This document shows positions 23,925-32,131 of a stretch of 38,624 nt of DNA, piece by piece. Position 1 is the stretch's first letter; each line of letters opens with the position of its first letter. Origin of the DNA: Desulfomonilaceae bacterium (GTDB lineage Bacteria > Desulfobacterota > Desulfomonilia > Desulfomonilales > Desulfomonilaceae); the NCBI GenBank assembly GCA_031082285.1, contig JAVHLK010000046.1:1-38624 (forward strand). The letters run 5' to 3'. Made by a program: the position numbers and the translations under genes. The notes beneath the pieces are model-generated. The model did not search any database. It saw only the letters and a list, made by a program, of their open reading frames with translations, and was not told where the DNA came from.

Positions 23925-26306
23925 TCAATACGGCAGGGAAGAATTTCTCCTTTTTCGATTCAAGAAATCTGCATTACTCTCCACAATCCGTTCAAGACGG
24001 GAACGAACCAAACTGCCGGTATTCGCAGGCGAAAAATCGGACTTGATCCGGGTTGCGGCTCGGAATCCAATTCGAGCGCAGAGGTCCGGGTCGCCGGCGA
24101 CCCGTTTCATGATTTCCGCTGCGTGTTCCGTATCGGGTTCCGCCCAGTGACTTCCTTTTTCAAAGGGGCCGACGTCCTCGTCGAGTTCAATCAACTCGAA
24201 TCGGACGGGAAAGGAGTTCTCTGTGTTCATGAAGTCCATGTTCCCGGAATATCCTGTTGCAATGACCGGTTTACCCAGGTACATGGCCTCGGCAATGGGC
24301 AAGCCGAACCCTTCGGATCTATGCAATGAAACCAGACAATCGCAGGCGTTTATGAGTGCGTCAATCCGTGAACGATCGAAAGCGCCGTCAATGTGGACGA
24401 TCGAATCCGAGGTGCTTAAGAAGCGTTGGATCGGCGGCATATCGTGTTTCCAGGAATGAGCTCCAATGGTCTTGAGACAGAGGTACACGCCATAGTTCTT
24501 CGACCCAAAGGCTTTGAAAAAAGCTTTGAGCGCTCCCACTGGGTTTTTTCGCTCAGACATGCTCGCAAAATCGGTCATTACCAGGAAGATGAATCCGCTT
24601 TCCGGAAGTCCCAGTTCCCGTCGGTCAATCCAGGCCGGCGGTTTGGGCGCTACATTGTGCGGCATGCGGACCACGGGGACATTCAACTCTCGGCTGAAGA
24701 TGTCCGCGCAGAAGGTCGAAGGAGTCCACACCTCGTCGAACGATTCGATGTACGGCCGCCACGGTCTGGGAAAGCGTTCTGTTTCCCAAACCCAATAGCC
24801 GATGTTGTACCGACGGCTGAAAAATGTGGACCCGAACGTCTTGCGTGCAGCGGGCACAAAATCCGCCCCGAAATGGAGAATGTTGAAAATGACGTCCCGA
24901 AAATCGGTCCCGGAACGGTCCGTGGGGTCCGCACGACAAGATGTTAGTCTGTCGGGGGATCCAAGACCATAGACGACAGTCCCGATCCCCGCTGCTTCGC
25001 ATGCGCGGACAATGGAGCGACAGCTTTCTCCAAGTCCGGTCGTCAAGTCGTACGGCCCTATGACGTTGGCGAATTTCAGATCCGGCGGTTTTTGCGACAA
25101 TGGAGATCGCCTACTACCTTTGGAGCGCTGCCGCAAAGCCTTCAGCAAAGATATCCCATGGGCCAGGCCCAGACCATCTCTGATCTCCCTTCGCCACCGC
25201 AAAGGCAACAGATTCCTCATGCCACGATAGGACGCTCGCGCAAGTTCGCTCGGATGGTTCCCATAGTACGCGACGGACTGTCGAAATCGCCACATCCACT
25301 CGGCGCGCCTGAACCGGCCATACTCGATGCAGTGTTCCGCAGCGTCGGCATCCGCGTGGCGCACCATGAACGGAGGATGCTTTAAGGGAAACTCCATCTC
25401 CTCGCAGGGAAGCCGGCCAAAGGGATGGTAGCGCAGACTGGTCCTGTCCTGCGAGAAACCGGCGTTCGTAATCAGGTTGCGACTCGGCACGATTGAAAGG
25501 CCGTTGCGAACCATACAGGCGAATGCCCATTGGTAATCCCAGGTATCCGCGCCTCCCGCAACGGCGTCAAATTGCTTGCGGTACGTTCTCGCCTGAGCAT
25601 TGTTTTCCATCAGGTGGAAGAGCCACCGGCCGTCTCTCAAGACCGGCCACAGCTCCATGTCAATGTCATAGTGCTTCCAAGCTCTCCGCCAGGTTGCCCA
25701 TCCCCAACAATGGCAGAATCTTGAAAAATAGTACGAATATGGTGTGCGGTTTCGCCCCATCTGGAAGTTGTCGCCGCTGATCATCATTACCCGCTCGTCA
25801 TCCCGGTAGCGGGCAAGCAATTCCTTGCAGAAACGGAAGAAAGTTGGATGAGGGATGCAATCATCCTCGAGGATGACGGCTTCTTCCACATTCTCGAATA
25901 CCCATTGCAATCCGCTTGACACCCTCGCCTTGCAACCCATGTTTACGGGGGAATAGTTCGTTAGGACTTCGCAATCCCAGTCAATGAGTTCAATCAGTGC
26001 ACGAGCTTCCGCACATTTGTCGGCGTCCTCCGGTACATGGGCTCGAGGACCGTCGGCCACGACCAGAACCTTCGAAGGCCTTGCCTGGGCCATCGAAGCG
26101 AGCACCTTCCCCGTGGGTTCCGGTCTGTTGAAGATCAGGAGGGCGACAGGCGGCGAAGAATCCCCCTCCGTCGACGAACCGGTTGCCATATCCGCAGCGT
26201 GGTCGCTATCCGCGGTTTTCTCTGCCCCAACAGCAGAGACCTGGTACCTAGGTTCCTTCTGTTCAAGATTTTCCGAAGACGGTCGATTCAGGTAGGGGAA
26301 CCTCAT
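23925..26306 (-). CDS. Bifunctional GT2-like and GT4 glycosyltransferase
   Basis: The product (793 residues from the ATG at 26306) first has a GT-A domain: PPVALLIFNRPEPTGKVL, VVADGPR and the metal-binding VILEDDCIPHP, followed by WGWATWRRAW, a segment characteristic of this EDD-type nucleotide-sugar transferase group. From about residue 400 a GT4 unit follows: GPYDLTTGLGESCRS, YNIGYWVWETERFP, and the donor half with LHRSEGFGLPIAEAMYLGKPVIAT. Both catalytic signatures are complete, so both halves should be active. The start is uncertain: a GTG at 26393 overlaps the stop of a gene remnant and would add 29 residues, and neither has a strong ribosome site. Last gene of the second leftward block. 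Confidence 0.88.
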   Translation of the reverse strand: MRFPYLNRPSSENLEQKEPRYQVSAVGAEKTADSDHAADMATGSSTEGDSSPPVALLIFNRPEPTGKVLASMAQARPSKVLVVADGPRAHVPEDADKCAEARALIELIDWDCEVLTNYSPVNMGCKARVSSGLQWVFENVEEAVILEDDCIPHPTFFRFCKELLARYRDDERVMMISGDNFQMGRNRTPYSYYFSRFCHCWGWATWRRAWKHYDIDMELWPVLRDGRWLFHLMENNAQARTYRKQFDAVAGGADTWDYQWAFACMVRNGLSIVPSRNLITNAGFSQDRTSLRYHPFGRLPCEEMEFPLKHPPFMVRHADADAAEHCIEYGRFRRAEWMWRFRQSVAYYGNHPSELARASYRGMRNLLPLRWRREIRDGLGLAHGISLLKALRQRSKGSRRSPLSQKPPDLKFANVIGPYDLTTGLGESCRSIVRACEAAGIGTVVYGLGSPDRLTSCRADPTDRSGTDFRDVIFNILHFGADFVPAARKTFGSTFFSRRYNIGYWVWETERFPRPWRPYIESFDEVWTPSTFCADIFSRELNVPVVRMPHNVAPKPPAWIDRRELGLPESGFIFLVMTDFASMSERKNPVGALKAFFKAFGSKNYGVYLCLKTIGAHSWKHDMPPIQRFLSTSDSIVHIDGAFDRSRIDALINACDCLVSLHRSEGFGLPIAEAMYLGKPVIATGYSGNMDFMNTENSFPVRFELIELDEDVGPFEKGSHWAEPDTEHAAEIMKRVAGDPDLCARIGFRAATRIKSDFSPANTGSLVRSRLERIVESNADFLNRKRRNSSLPY

Positions 26307-26389
26307 GGACTCTGTTCTCGTCCTATCACTATCAGATGATTGCAGCCGTCCGTCAGAAGATAGGGCAGGAAAGCCGCAAGCCCGGGGGA

Positions 26390-26643
26390 TCACTTCGTGC
26401 CCAATTTTCTTGGAGTCTGCCCGGGAACCTTCGCGTCGAGCGGGCTCGAGACAACTGCACCGCCCTTGCCAAGGGCAACAATGAGGTCAGTGCAGGCCTG
26501 CACACCGTCCCAATCTCCTCGTGGGTTCACGTCCAAAGGCTGCCAAAACACACGTTCGGAACAGGATCTCTTGCCGATCGAGATCTTACGAAACTCTCAA
26601 TCTCCTCGCACTTATTGAATCGTTCACCGAATCCATAGCGGCG
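26390..26643 (-). pseudogene. Remnant of an unidentified gene, split over two frames
   Basis: Within the 397-bp gap upstream of the GT2-GT4 gene the minus strand has two adjoining open pieces. The first (from just after a TAG at 26,644) contains YGFGERFNKCEEIE and ARDPVPNVCFGS; the second, one frame off, contains QPLDVNPRGDWDGVQAC, TDLIVALGKGGAVV and a natural end (GTK) with TGA at 26,390. Composition and codon use look like real protein, and a single frameshift near FGS/QPL joins them. I do not recognise the family. There is no start codon with a ribosome site, so this is most likely the decayed 3' end of a gene. Confidence 0.45.
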
Positions 26644-26703
26644 CTAGTTGGTTCCTGCCCTGAAGATTCTCACGATCCTCCCGGAGCGGTCAAGCGTTCA
26701 GCG

Positions 26704-28263
26704 TCACCTCACTTGCCCTTTCAGCCGAAAGAGTCGTTCCATTCCGTGCCGGTCGGCCCAACGCCTATCCTCCGGCTCCAACCCGGAGTATACCTCCTCC
26801 AGGACGTCCTTGATCTCTTCGTCGTCGTGAAGGCGGGAACCCCTCAGCAGGATGCGATTGGTTGCGTCCATCCTCGTCGGGTATGCGATGAAATCGGGAT
26901 ACAACTGCTTAAGGATGACCCCGTATTCTCCGCCGGCGTACGCGTTCCCCACGGACAATCCAAGAGGAATCGCTGAACTACCGAAAGCGCAGACCTGTGT
27001 CCAGCCTTCGTACCTCTCGAGGTTTCGAACAATCGTGAGTTGCGTATCACGGCATCGGTCGAGCATTTTGACGAGCGCAACCCATTGGGTCCCTTGGAAC
27101 GCCGCTATAAGGAAGAGCATTGTCAGGAATAGCCCTGCTCCGGATGTGGCTCCGACCTGTTCTCTTCTTTCCAAGAGGAGTCCCAGTATGAGTGCGCCGC
27201 TGAGTCCCAGCAAACCAAGCGCAGGCACCAGGTAATGATACAGGGGATGCTTGGCCGTAACGAGAATCTGCACTGCCATCGCAAGTGTCACTGCGAACAG
27301 CCCTCTCCTCAGCGCCTTGTGGAGGTCGGAGGTTTCGTCGGTTGTAATTCGGCACCAGACGAGCAACCCGGCCGCATAACATACGACCGTAAACAGGAGC
27401 CGCTCGTACCTGGCGAGATCGCCTATCGCGGCAACATAGGCGGAAACATCAATAAACGCCGCGGCTCCCTGTCCGTACAAGCCCGTGTGGGTGGACAGCT
27501 GGAGAATGAACGTGAAGAAACGGGTGAGTCTGCCGCCAATGATGACGGGAAGAAACGCAATAAGGGCTGCAAGGAATGCCGCGGCGAGATACGTCAACCT
27601 GCTCCGGCGATCGTCGAGTATGAGCAGGGGTATGATTGCAAGAACCGCTGCCGTGATCTTGGTCACGATTGCCAACCCGGTGACGATCCCGAGCATGACG
27701 GCGATCCTGACGCCCTTGGATGAATCACGCTTCCACAGGTGCGCAAGAACAAGTGCCCCCATGAGACAGGACAAGCTGAGAAGCAATGACTCGGGTTTCG
27801 GCCTGGTAAGGGAATCCAGGGACGAAACGCTCAAATGAGGTCCAATTTGAATCAGGAGTGCGAGAAAGATGTTCCCCGTTGCCTTGAATGCGATGACTCC
27901 CGCGGCAAAGACCAGCACGGCATGAATCATGAGCAAGGTATAAGAAATTGCATTGGCGTAAGGCTCGGGATTCTTGAGGACGTCCCGAACCAGCTCGCTC
28001 TGTCCCGAGAATACGTGCTTTACGCGAATCGCGGCCGCCCCGATCAATTGAACGGTGGTGCCGGGATGATCCACGTGACTTGAAACTTTGAATCGCGCGG
28101 CGTGCAAGGAATCGACGAGGTAATGGTAGTGGGGGTCGTTGTTGTGGCCCAGCCAATGGGGCCCTCGTGCAGCCATGAGCCTCAGCCCAAGGGGCACGGT
28201 GGCTGCGGCCGTCGCGATCAGGAGGATCCACGCGATGATGCGGGTTCTCTTTCCGTTGGACAC
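26704..28263 (-). CDS. Polytopic glycosyltransferase, GT39/ArnT-like
   Basis: The 519-residue protein has an N-terminal membrane helix, a first periplasmic loop with paired acidic/His residues (GHNNDPHYHYLVDSL and VDHPGTTVQLIG), then about ten further membrane helices and a soluble C-terminal domain from about 430. This is the layout of polyprenyl-phosphate-sugar-dependent transferases (GT39, GT83 and relatives), where the Asp of the first loop is catalytic. Such enzymes modify a glycan or lipid on the periplasmic side. The GTG at 28263 with GGGAGG eight bases upstream is preferred to a TTG at 28314. It lies between the Anp1-like gene and the GT2-GT4 gene on one transcript. Substrate unknown. 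Confidence 0.82.
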   Translation of the reverse strand: MSNGKRTRIIAWILLIATAAATVPLGLRLMAARGPHWLGHNNDPHYHYLVDSLHAARFKVSSHVDHPGTTVQLIGAAAIRVKHVFSGQSELVRDVLKNPEPYANAISYTLLMIHAVLVFAAGVIAFKATGNIFLALLIQIGPHLSVSSLDSLTRPKPESLLLSLSCLMGALVLAHLWKRDSSKGVRIAVMLGIVTGLAIVTKITAAVLAIIPLLILDDRRSRLTYLAAAFLAALIAFLPVIIGGRLTRFFTFILQLSTHTGLYGQGAAAFIDVSAYVAAIGDLARYERLLFTVVCYAAGLLVWCRITTDETSDLHKALRRGLFAVTLAMAVQILVTAKHPLYHYLVPALGLLGLSGALILGLLLERREQVGATSGAGLFLTMLFLIAAFQGTQWVALVKMLDRCRDTQLTIVRNLERYEGWTQVCAFGSSAIPLGLSVGNAYAGGEYGVILKQLYPDFIAYPTRMDATNRILLRGSRLHDDEEIKDVLEEVYSGLEPEDRRWADRHGMERLFRLKGQVR

Positions 28264-28371
28264 CCCTGGTGCCTCCCTGTCTCTCGCGTCACGGAGAAAT
28301 GCTTCTCCACTCAAGCGAATCGCATCTTCACCAGCCCGTCCAAGGCCGTCTTTCTAAAGCCCACATCGACG

Positions 28372-29193
28372 TTAGATCTTGTGCAGGACTTCCAGATTGG
28401 GCATTCCCCAGCATTCATGACCCATTTCATAGGCCATGATGCCGAAGCCTTCGGTCTCGATTTCGCCTTGAAACCGTCTTCTCAGGATATCCATCAAACT
28501 GTATCTCTTTACTATATCGGCCTTTGTGGACAGGTGGTTCCGGGAACGTATAAGAGGACTCCTCGTACCAAACAGAAAGGGAGGGAAGATCAAGCCGTCT
28601 CTGTGCAGGTCGGCTCTCACGAACAGCATGGAGCCCCCGACCGCGTGCAACCGTACGAGGTCCCCTTCCTGCCGCAGTTCCTCCATGTGACGCGTACCCC
28701 TCTCACTCCACGCGTTGAGGTCGAACGTCTTACGGTCACTCTCCCTTACGCAATGGGGGTGAACGATGTCCTTACCGGTTTTGAGGAGTCGCTCAATGAT
28801 GTCGGGTGGATAGCCGACCAAATCGACGTCGATCCAGAGAACCCAATCCTCGTCCGTGAGAGCCCTAAACAGAAGATGATTTCGACTCCGGGCAAGCACG
28901 GCTCTGCGTTCAATTTGAATCTCCGTCGCCCACCTCGACGCCCCCGGAGGTATGACGAAGCCGAAATCCTTTTTCCAGAGTCTTGTAGAGCGGAACTCCG
29001 ACCCCAGGCTTTCAAGAAGCCTCTTCGACTCGGTAAAGGTATTGTCCCTGCTGTCACTTTCCAGGAAGCCGATCGAGATCAGAGAACGCGGATAGGTCAG
29101 ATCCAGGAGAAGTTGGAAATACACGGCCAAGTGGTTCTCCGCATCCTTGAGCGGTGTCAGTATCAGTACTTTGTCGGTAGGAAGTGAGCACAT
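28372..29193 (-). CDS. Anp1/Mnn9-like (GT62-type) glycosyltransferase
   Basis: The 273-residue protein resembles the catalytic domain of the fungal Golgi alpha-mannosyltransferase subunits Anp1, Van1 and Mnn9 along its whole length. Shared landmarks in order are VLILTPLKDAENHL (9-22), LTYPRSLISIGFLESDS (32-48), RRAVLARSRNHLLF (96-109), WVLWIDVDLVGYPP with the metal-binding D122-x-D124, FDLNAW (157-162), VGGSMLFVRADLHRDGLIFP (185-204) and IETEGFGIMA (245-254). Yeast Mnn9 has closely matching text at each point. A stretch of about 35 residues (208-242) is inserted between the FP and IETEGF motifs. No signal anchor precedes the domain, unlike the fungal type II proteins, so it should act in the cytoplasm. 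The ATG at 29193 follows AGGGGGA; the frame extends to 29232 without a ribosome site. Sugar specificity, mannose in fungi, is unknown here. Confidence 0.82.
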   Translation of the reverse strand: MCSLPTDKVLILTPLKDAENHLAVYFQLLLDLTYPRSLISIGFLESDSRDNTFTESKRLLESLGSEFRSTRLWKKDFGFVIPPGASRWATEIQIERRAVLARSRNHLLFRALTDEDWVLWIDVDLVGYPPDIIERLLKTGKDIVHPHCVRESDRKTFDLNAWSERGTRHMEELRQEGDLVRLHAVGGSMLFVRADLHRDGLIFPPFLFGTRSPLIRSRNHLSTKADIVKRYSLMDILRRRFQGEIETEGFGIMAYEMGHECWGMPNLEVLHKI

Positions 29194-29502
29194 CGGTCCC
29201 CCTTGGGAGCGAGCTTCGAGCATGGCCTGCATTCACACGCAGGGGCCGGCCGCCGGAGCGCTCCGGTGCCGGATGGAGTGAGGCCCAATCTACAGGGCGG
29301 ATGGAAAAATTACAAGAACAGTCCGGACTCGCAAGGCTCTTGAAAATCTGCCGCCAATCCGGATTCGCGAATCATCGCTCAGCCGGGCGACCACAACGCC
29401 GCCGGCTCCAACCAGCGACGGCCAAGATGCTGGACGACCAGTGCCGGTGATGGTAGGATTCCGGATGTCCGAGCTTCGGGCCCCGCTCGGCACGTGGTCT
29501 GG
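29194..29502. other. Divergent regulatory gap between the Anp1-like gene and Wzm
   Basis: The 309 bases hold no convincing gene. They contain a GC-rich palindrome, CCGGAGC-GCTCCGG (29253-29266), next to GGCCGGCC (29244-29251), and the leftward promoter listed separately. A clear rightward promoter for Wzm was not found. Confidence 0.4.
29287..29315 (-). promoter_or_regulatory. Promoter of the second leftward glycan block
   Basis: On the minus strand TTGTAA (29310-29315) is followed after 17 bases by TAGATT (29287-29292), about 90 bases upstream of the Anp1-like gene. The same -10 hexamer occurs at the rightward promoter at 20,778. Confidence 0.45.
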
Positions 29503-30444
29503 ATGGCAACGGAGAAGGCGGCAAGGGGAAAAACTTTGTCTTGGATCAATGGATCACGGGAACACGGAGGATCGGTCTTGTCCTCGGAGTGCGCGGGAGA
29601 TCGGGAAAACCAGTGGACAAAGATCATTACACCGGAGCGGGCGTGGTTCGACATCGACCTTGGAGCACTCTGGCGTTATCGATACTTGGTCCGGCTCTTC
29701 GTACTGCGCGATCTCGTTGCCACGTACAAGCAAACGATTCTGGGACCGGCTTGGTTTTTCATCTCACCTCTCATAACGGCCGTCGTCTTCACTTTTGTTT
29801 TCGGCACGATAGCCGCCATTCCCACTGACGGCATGCCCCCGTTTCTCTTCTATTTGTGCGGAACGGTATGCTGGGGACAATTTTCGCGGTGCCTCGTCAC
29901 CACCTCGAGCGTGTTCGTGGACAACTCCCACATCTTCGGCAAAGTCAGTTTCCCGCGCTTGGCCATACCCGTGGCTACGGTAATCTCGAGCGGAGCCAAG
30001 TTTCTCGTACAGCTCGTCATCCTGCTGGGATTCATGATCTATTTCAGGAGCAAGGGATCTCCGGTTGCACCGAACTGGTGGGCGCCGGCCGTCCTTTTCC
30101 TCGGGTTGCAGGCGGGGATTATCGGTATGGCCGCCGGTATTCTCATCGCGTCGGTCACGACCAAATACCGTGACCTTATGTTTTTCGTGCAGTTCGGCGT
30201 TCAGCTTTGGATGTACGCCACACCCGTCGTGTATCCGCTGTCCCAGGTCCCGGAGCGGTACGGATGGTTCTTCCTCTTGAACCCTATGGTTGCCGTGGTC
30301 GAAAGCTTCCGATTGGCATTGCTCGGGACCGGCGGTGTCGGTCCTCTGCAGATGGGGATGAGCGTCGCTTTCACTATTCTCCTGCTTTTGGCAGGACTCG
30401 GATCGTTCAACAAAACCGAGAACACGTTTATGGATCGAATCTGA
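29503..30444 (+). CDS. wzm: Polysaccharide ABC transporter permease (Wzm)
   Basis: The 313-residue protein is an ABC-2 type permease with six membrane helices. After a polar N-terminus of about 40 residues comes the cytoplasmic lead-in WFDIDLGALWRYRYLV and LRDLVATYKQTILGPAWFF, the conserved helix of Wzm proteins, followed by PLITAVVFTFVFG, WGQFSRCLVTT and the late LWMYATPVVYPLS and LNPMVAVVESFR. With the Wzt ATPase encoded 74 bases downstream it forms the channel that moves lipid-linked polysaccharide across the inner membrane. The start is uncertain: ATG at 29503 or the GTG three codons upstream, neither with a strong ribosome site. No own promoter was found. Confidence 0.93.
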   Translation: MATEKAARGKTLSWINGSREHGGSVLSSECAGDRENQWTKIITPERAWFDIDLGALWRYRYLVRLFVLRDLVATYKQTILGPAWFFISPLITAVVFTFVFGTIAAIPTDGMPPFLFYLCGTVCWGQFSRCLVTTSSVFVDNSHIFGKVSFPRLAIPVATVISSGAKFLVQLVILLGFMIYFRSKGSPVAPNWWAPAVLFLGLQAGIIGMAAGILIASVTTKYRDLMFFVQFGVQLWMYATPVVYPLSQVPERYGWFFLLNPMVAVVESFRLALLGTGGVGPLQMGMSVAFTILLLLAGLGSFNKTENTFMDRI

Positions 30445-30518
30445 GGAGCATGCGGGATGCTCCCCCAGGCGGGTAAAGACAATCCCGTCGAGTTCCTCCT
30501 CGACAATAGCAGAAAACG

Positions 30519-31784
30519 ATGACAACTGTACTTCGCGTGGAACACGTCAGCAAAATGTATCGGCTCGGCGAGATCGGGTACGGTGCCCTTCGGGAGGATC
30601 TGACGGGCTGGTGGGCGCGCGTGAGAGGAAAAGAAGACCCAAACGCGTCCATTCACGAATCATGCAGGGGAGCGAACGGTTGCGATTCAACAACGATAAT
30701 GGCCCTCAACGACGTGTCTCTTGAGCTGGGACAGGGCGAGGTGACCGGAATCATCGGGGGAAACGGAGCAGGGAAGTCAACGCTCCTGAAGCTTATCAGC
30801 GGACTCACCGCGCCGACGCGAGGGAGGATCTTTCTCCGAGGACGCGTTGGGAGCCTTCTGGAGGTAGGAATCGGCTTCCATCCCGAACTTACCGGCAGGG
30901 AGAATGTGTTCCTCAACGGCGCGATCCTGGGGATGACCAAGGCCGAGGTGCGAAGGAAGTTTGACGAGATCGTTGCGTTTTCCGGCGTGGAAAGATTCAT
31001 CGATACACCCGTGAAGCGGTACTCGAGCGGCATGTACGTCAGGCTGGGCTTCTCGGTGGCTGCACATCTTGAGCCTGAAATAATGCTTATAGACGAAGTC
31101 CTGGCCGTGGGAGATGCGGAATTCCAGAAAAAATGTCGCGAGAAAATTCGTCGACTATCCAGAATGGGGCACAGCGTAATTTTTGTGAGCCACAACATGG
31201 AATCGATTCGAGAAATCTGCCGGCGGGGAGTCGTGCTCAATAGAGGGAAGATCGTGTGGTCCGGAAGAGCCGAGGAAGCAACCAGGGTTCATTTGGAACT
31301 CCATTCGGCCGGCCCCGGAGCATGGAATGCCGAATCCTTTTTCGGTCCGCTCACCTCGGCCGTCACCTATTCCACCATTGAGATCAATGGGACCAGGGCC
31401 CAGGGCGACAGCATCATATCCCCTGAATCGAGTATCCGAATATCCTGTTACGGAACGTGTTCCACCGGTCTGGAGTCGTACCGGACATCGGTCGGGATCT
31501 TCAGAGATGGAGTGAGAATATTCACCCTGCATGACCTGAAACGTCCCGAACCGTTACCCGAAGGGAATTTCATGTCCGAAGTGACAATTCCGCCCTTGTT
31601 GCTTCGTCCGGGGCGATACTCGATCGGACTTGGCGGACGCGACCATTCCGACGGGCAATGGCTGTGGGGGAGCGATCTGATCGGTTTTGAGATCGATAAG
31701 AGGTGGACTGACCAATACGGGAGAGACTCAACCGGCCTGGTCAATCTTCAGCAGGAAGGCAGGCGGGTCTTGCTGTCCGGTTAG
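30519..31784 (+). CDS. wzt: Polysaccharide ABC transporter ATPase (Wzt) with C-terminal glycan-binding domain
   Basis: The 421-residue protein has a complete ATPase: Walker A GGNGAGKST (80-88), signature YSSGM (168-172), Walker B IMLIDE (188-193) and the switch histidine in VSHN (His225). An insertion at about 36-58, before the Walker A strand, is common in Wzt. Residues from about 285 form the beta-rich Wzt_C domain, which in O-antigen systems of the O9a type recognises the modified non-reducing end of the chain before export. Its presence predicts a terminal modification, for which the two methyltransferases of the locus are candidates. Its stop overlaps that of the convergent small gene at 31,781. 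Confidence 0.95.
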   Translation: MTTVLRVEHVSKMYRLGEIGYGALREDLTGWWARVRGKEDPNASIHESCRGANGCDSTTIMALNDVSLELGQGEVTGIIGGNGAGKSTLLKLISGLTAPTRGRIFLRGRVGSLLEVGIGFHPELTGRENVFLNGAILGMTKAEVRRKFDEIVAFSGVERFIDTPVKRYSSGMYVRLGFSVAAHLEPEIMLIDEVLAVGDAEFQKKCREKIRRLSRMGHSVIFVSHNMESIREICRRGVVLNRGKIVWSGRAEEATRVHLELHSAGPGAWNAESFFGPLTSAVTYSTIEINGTRAQGDSIISPESSIRISCYGTCSTGLESYRTSVGIFRDGVRIFTLHDLKRPEPLPEGNFMSEVTIPPLLLRPGRYSIGLGGRDHSDGQWLWGSDLIGFEIDKRWTDQYGRDSTGLVNLQQEGRRVLLSG

Positions 31785-32131
31785 GAATTCTCCCCACCGG
31801 ATCTCATAATTCGCGCCTGTCGAAGAGTTTCGAATGAAGACCGGAGCGTGAAGGGATCTCGCGCACAAAAGATGTGGAGGTATCCTTCCCTCGGGGTCAC
31901 AGAGTATACCGGCGGATTGTGAATGTGGGTCCTGCGTTCGGTGGAGGGCACGAGGAAATCTTTCACCTGGTACGCTTCGTCCTCCATTGTTTTCCTGTAC
32001 GGCAAGTTGAAGCAGGCCTCGGTTTTGTCGATCAGGGTCCGCCGGAAGCTCAGGATCTTGGGATAACAGGCAAAGATGACCGTTTTGGGGTATGAACACC
32101 TGACCGCCCTCGGCCGTGCCCCAGCGTCCAC
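31781..32131 (-). CDS. Hypothetical protein or gene remnant downstream of FkbM
   Basis: This 116-codon frame begins immediately after the FkbM stop and in the same reading frame, and its stop overlaps the Wzt stop on the other strand. Codon third positions are strongly G/C, as in the real genes here, and the text is protein-like (KTVIFACYPKILSFRRTL, HNPPVYSVTPREGYLHIF). The only early start is a GTG with no ribosome site, and the first dozen residues (DAGARPRAVR) look poor. It could be a separate small gene with an internal start or the last part of a lost gene. I do not recognise the family, and no membrane segment or signal peptide is seen. Confidence 0.4.
   Translation of the reverse strand: MDAGARPRAVRCSYPKTVIFACYPKILSFRRTLIDKTEACFNLPYRKTMEDEAYQVKDFLVPSTERRTHIHNPPVYSVTPREGYLHIFCARDPFTLRSSFETLRQARIMRSGGENS

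Noticed and set aside
28102-29187. Plus-strand open frame of 361 codons opposite the Anp1-like gene
   Set aside because: It is the antisense shadow of the Anp1-like and GT39-like genes, which show clear family motifs; the frame itself has none and no ribosome site.
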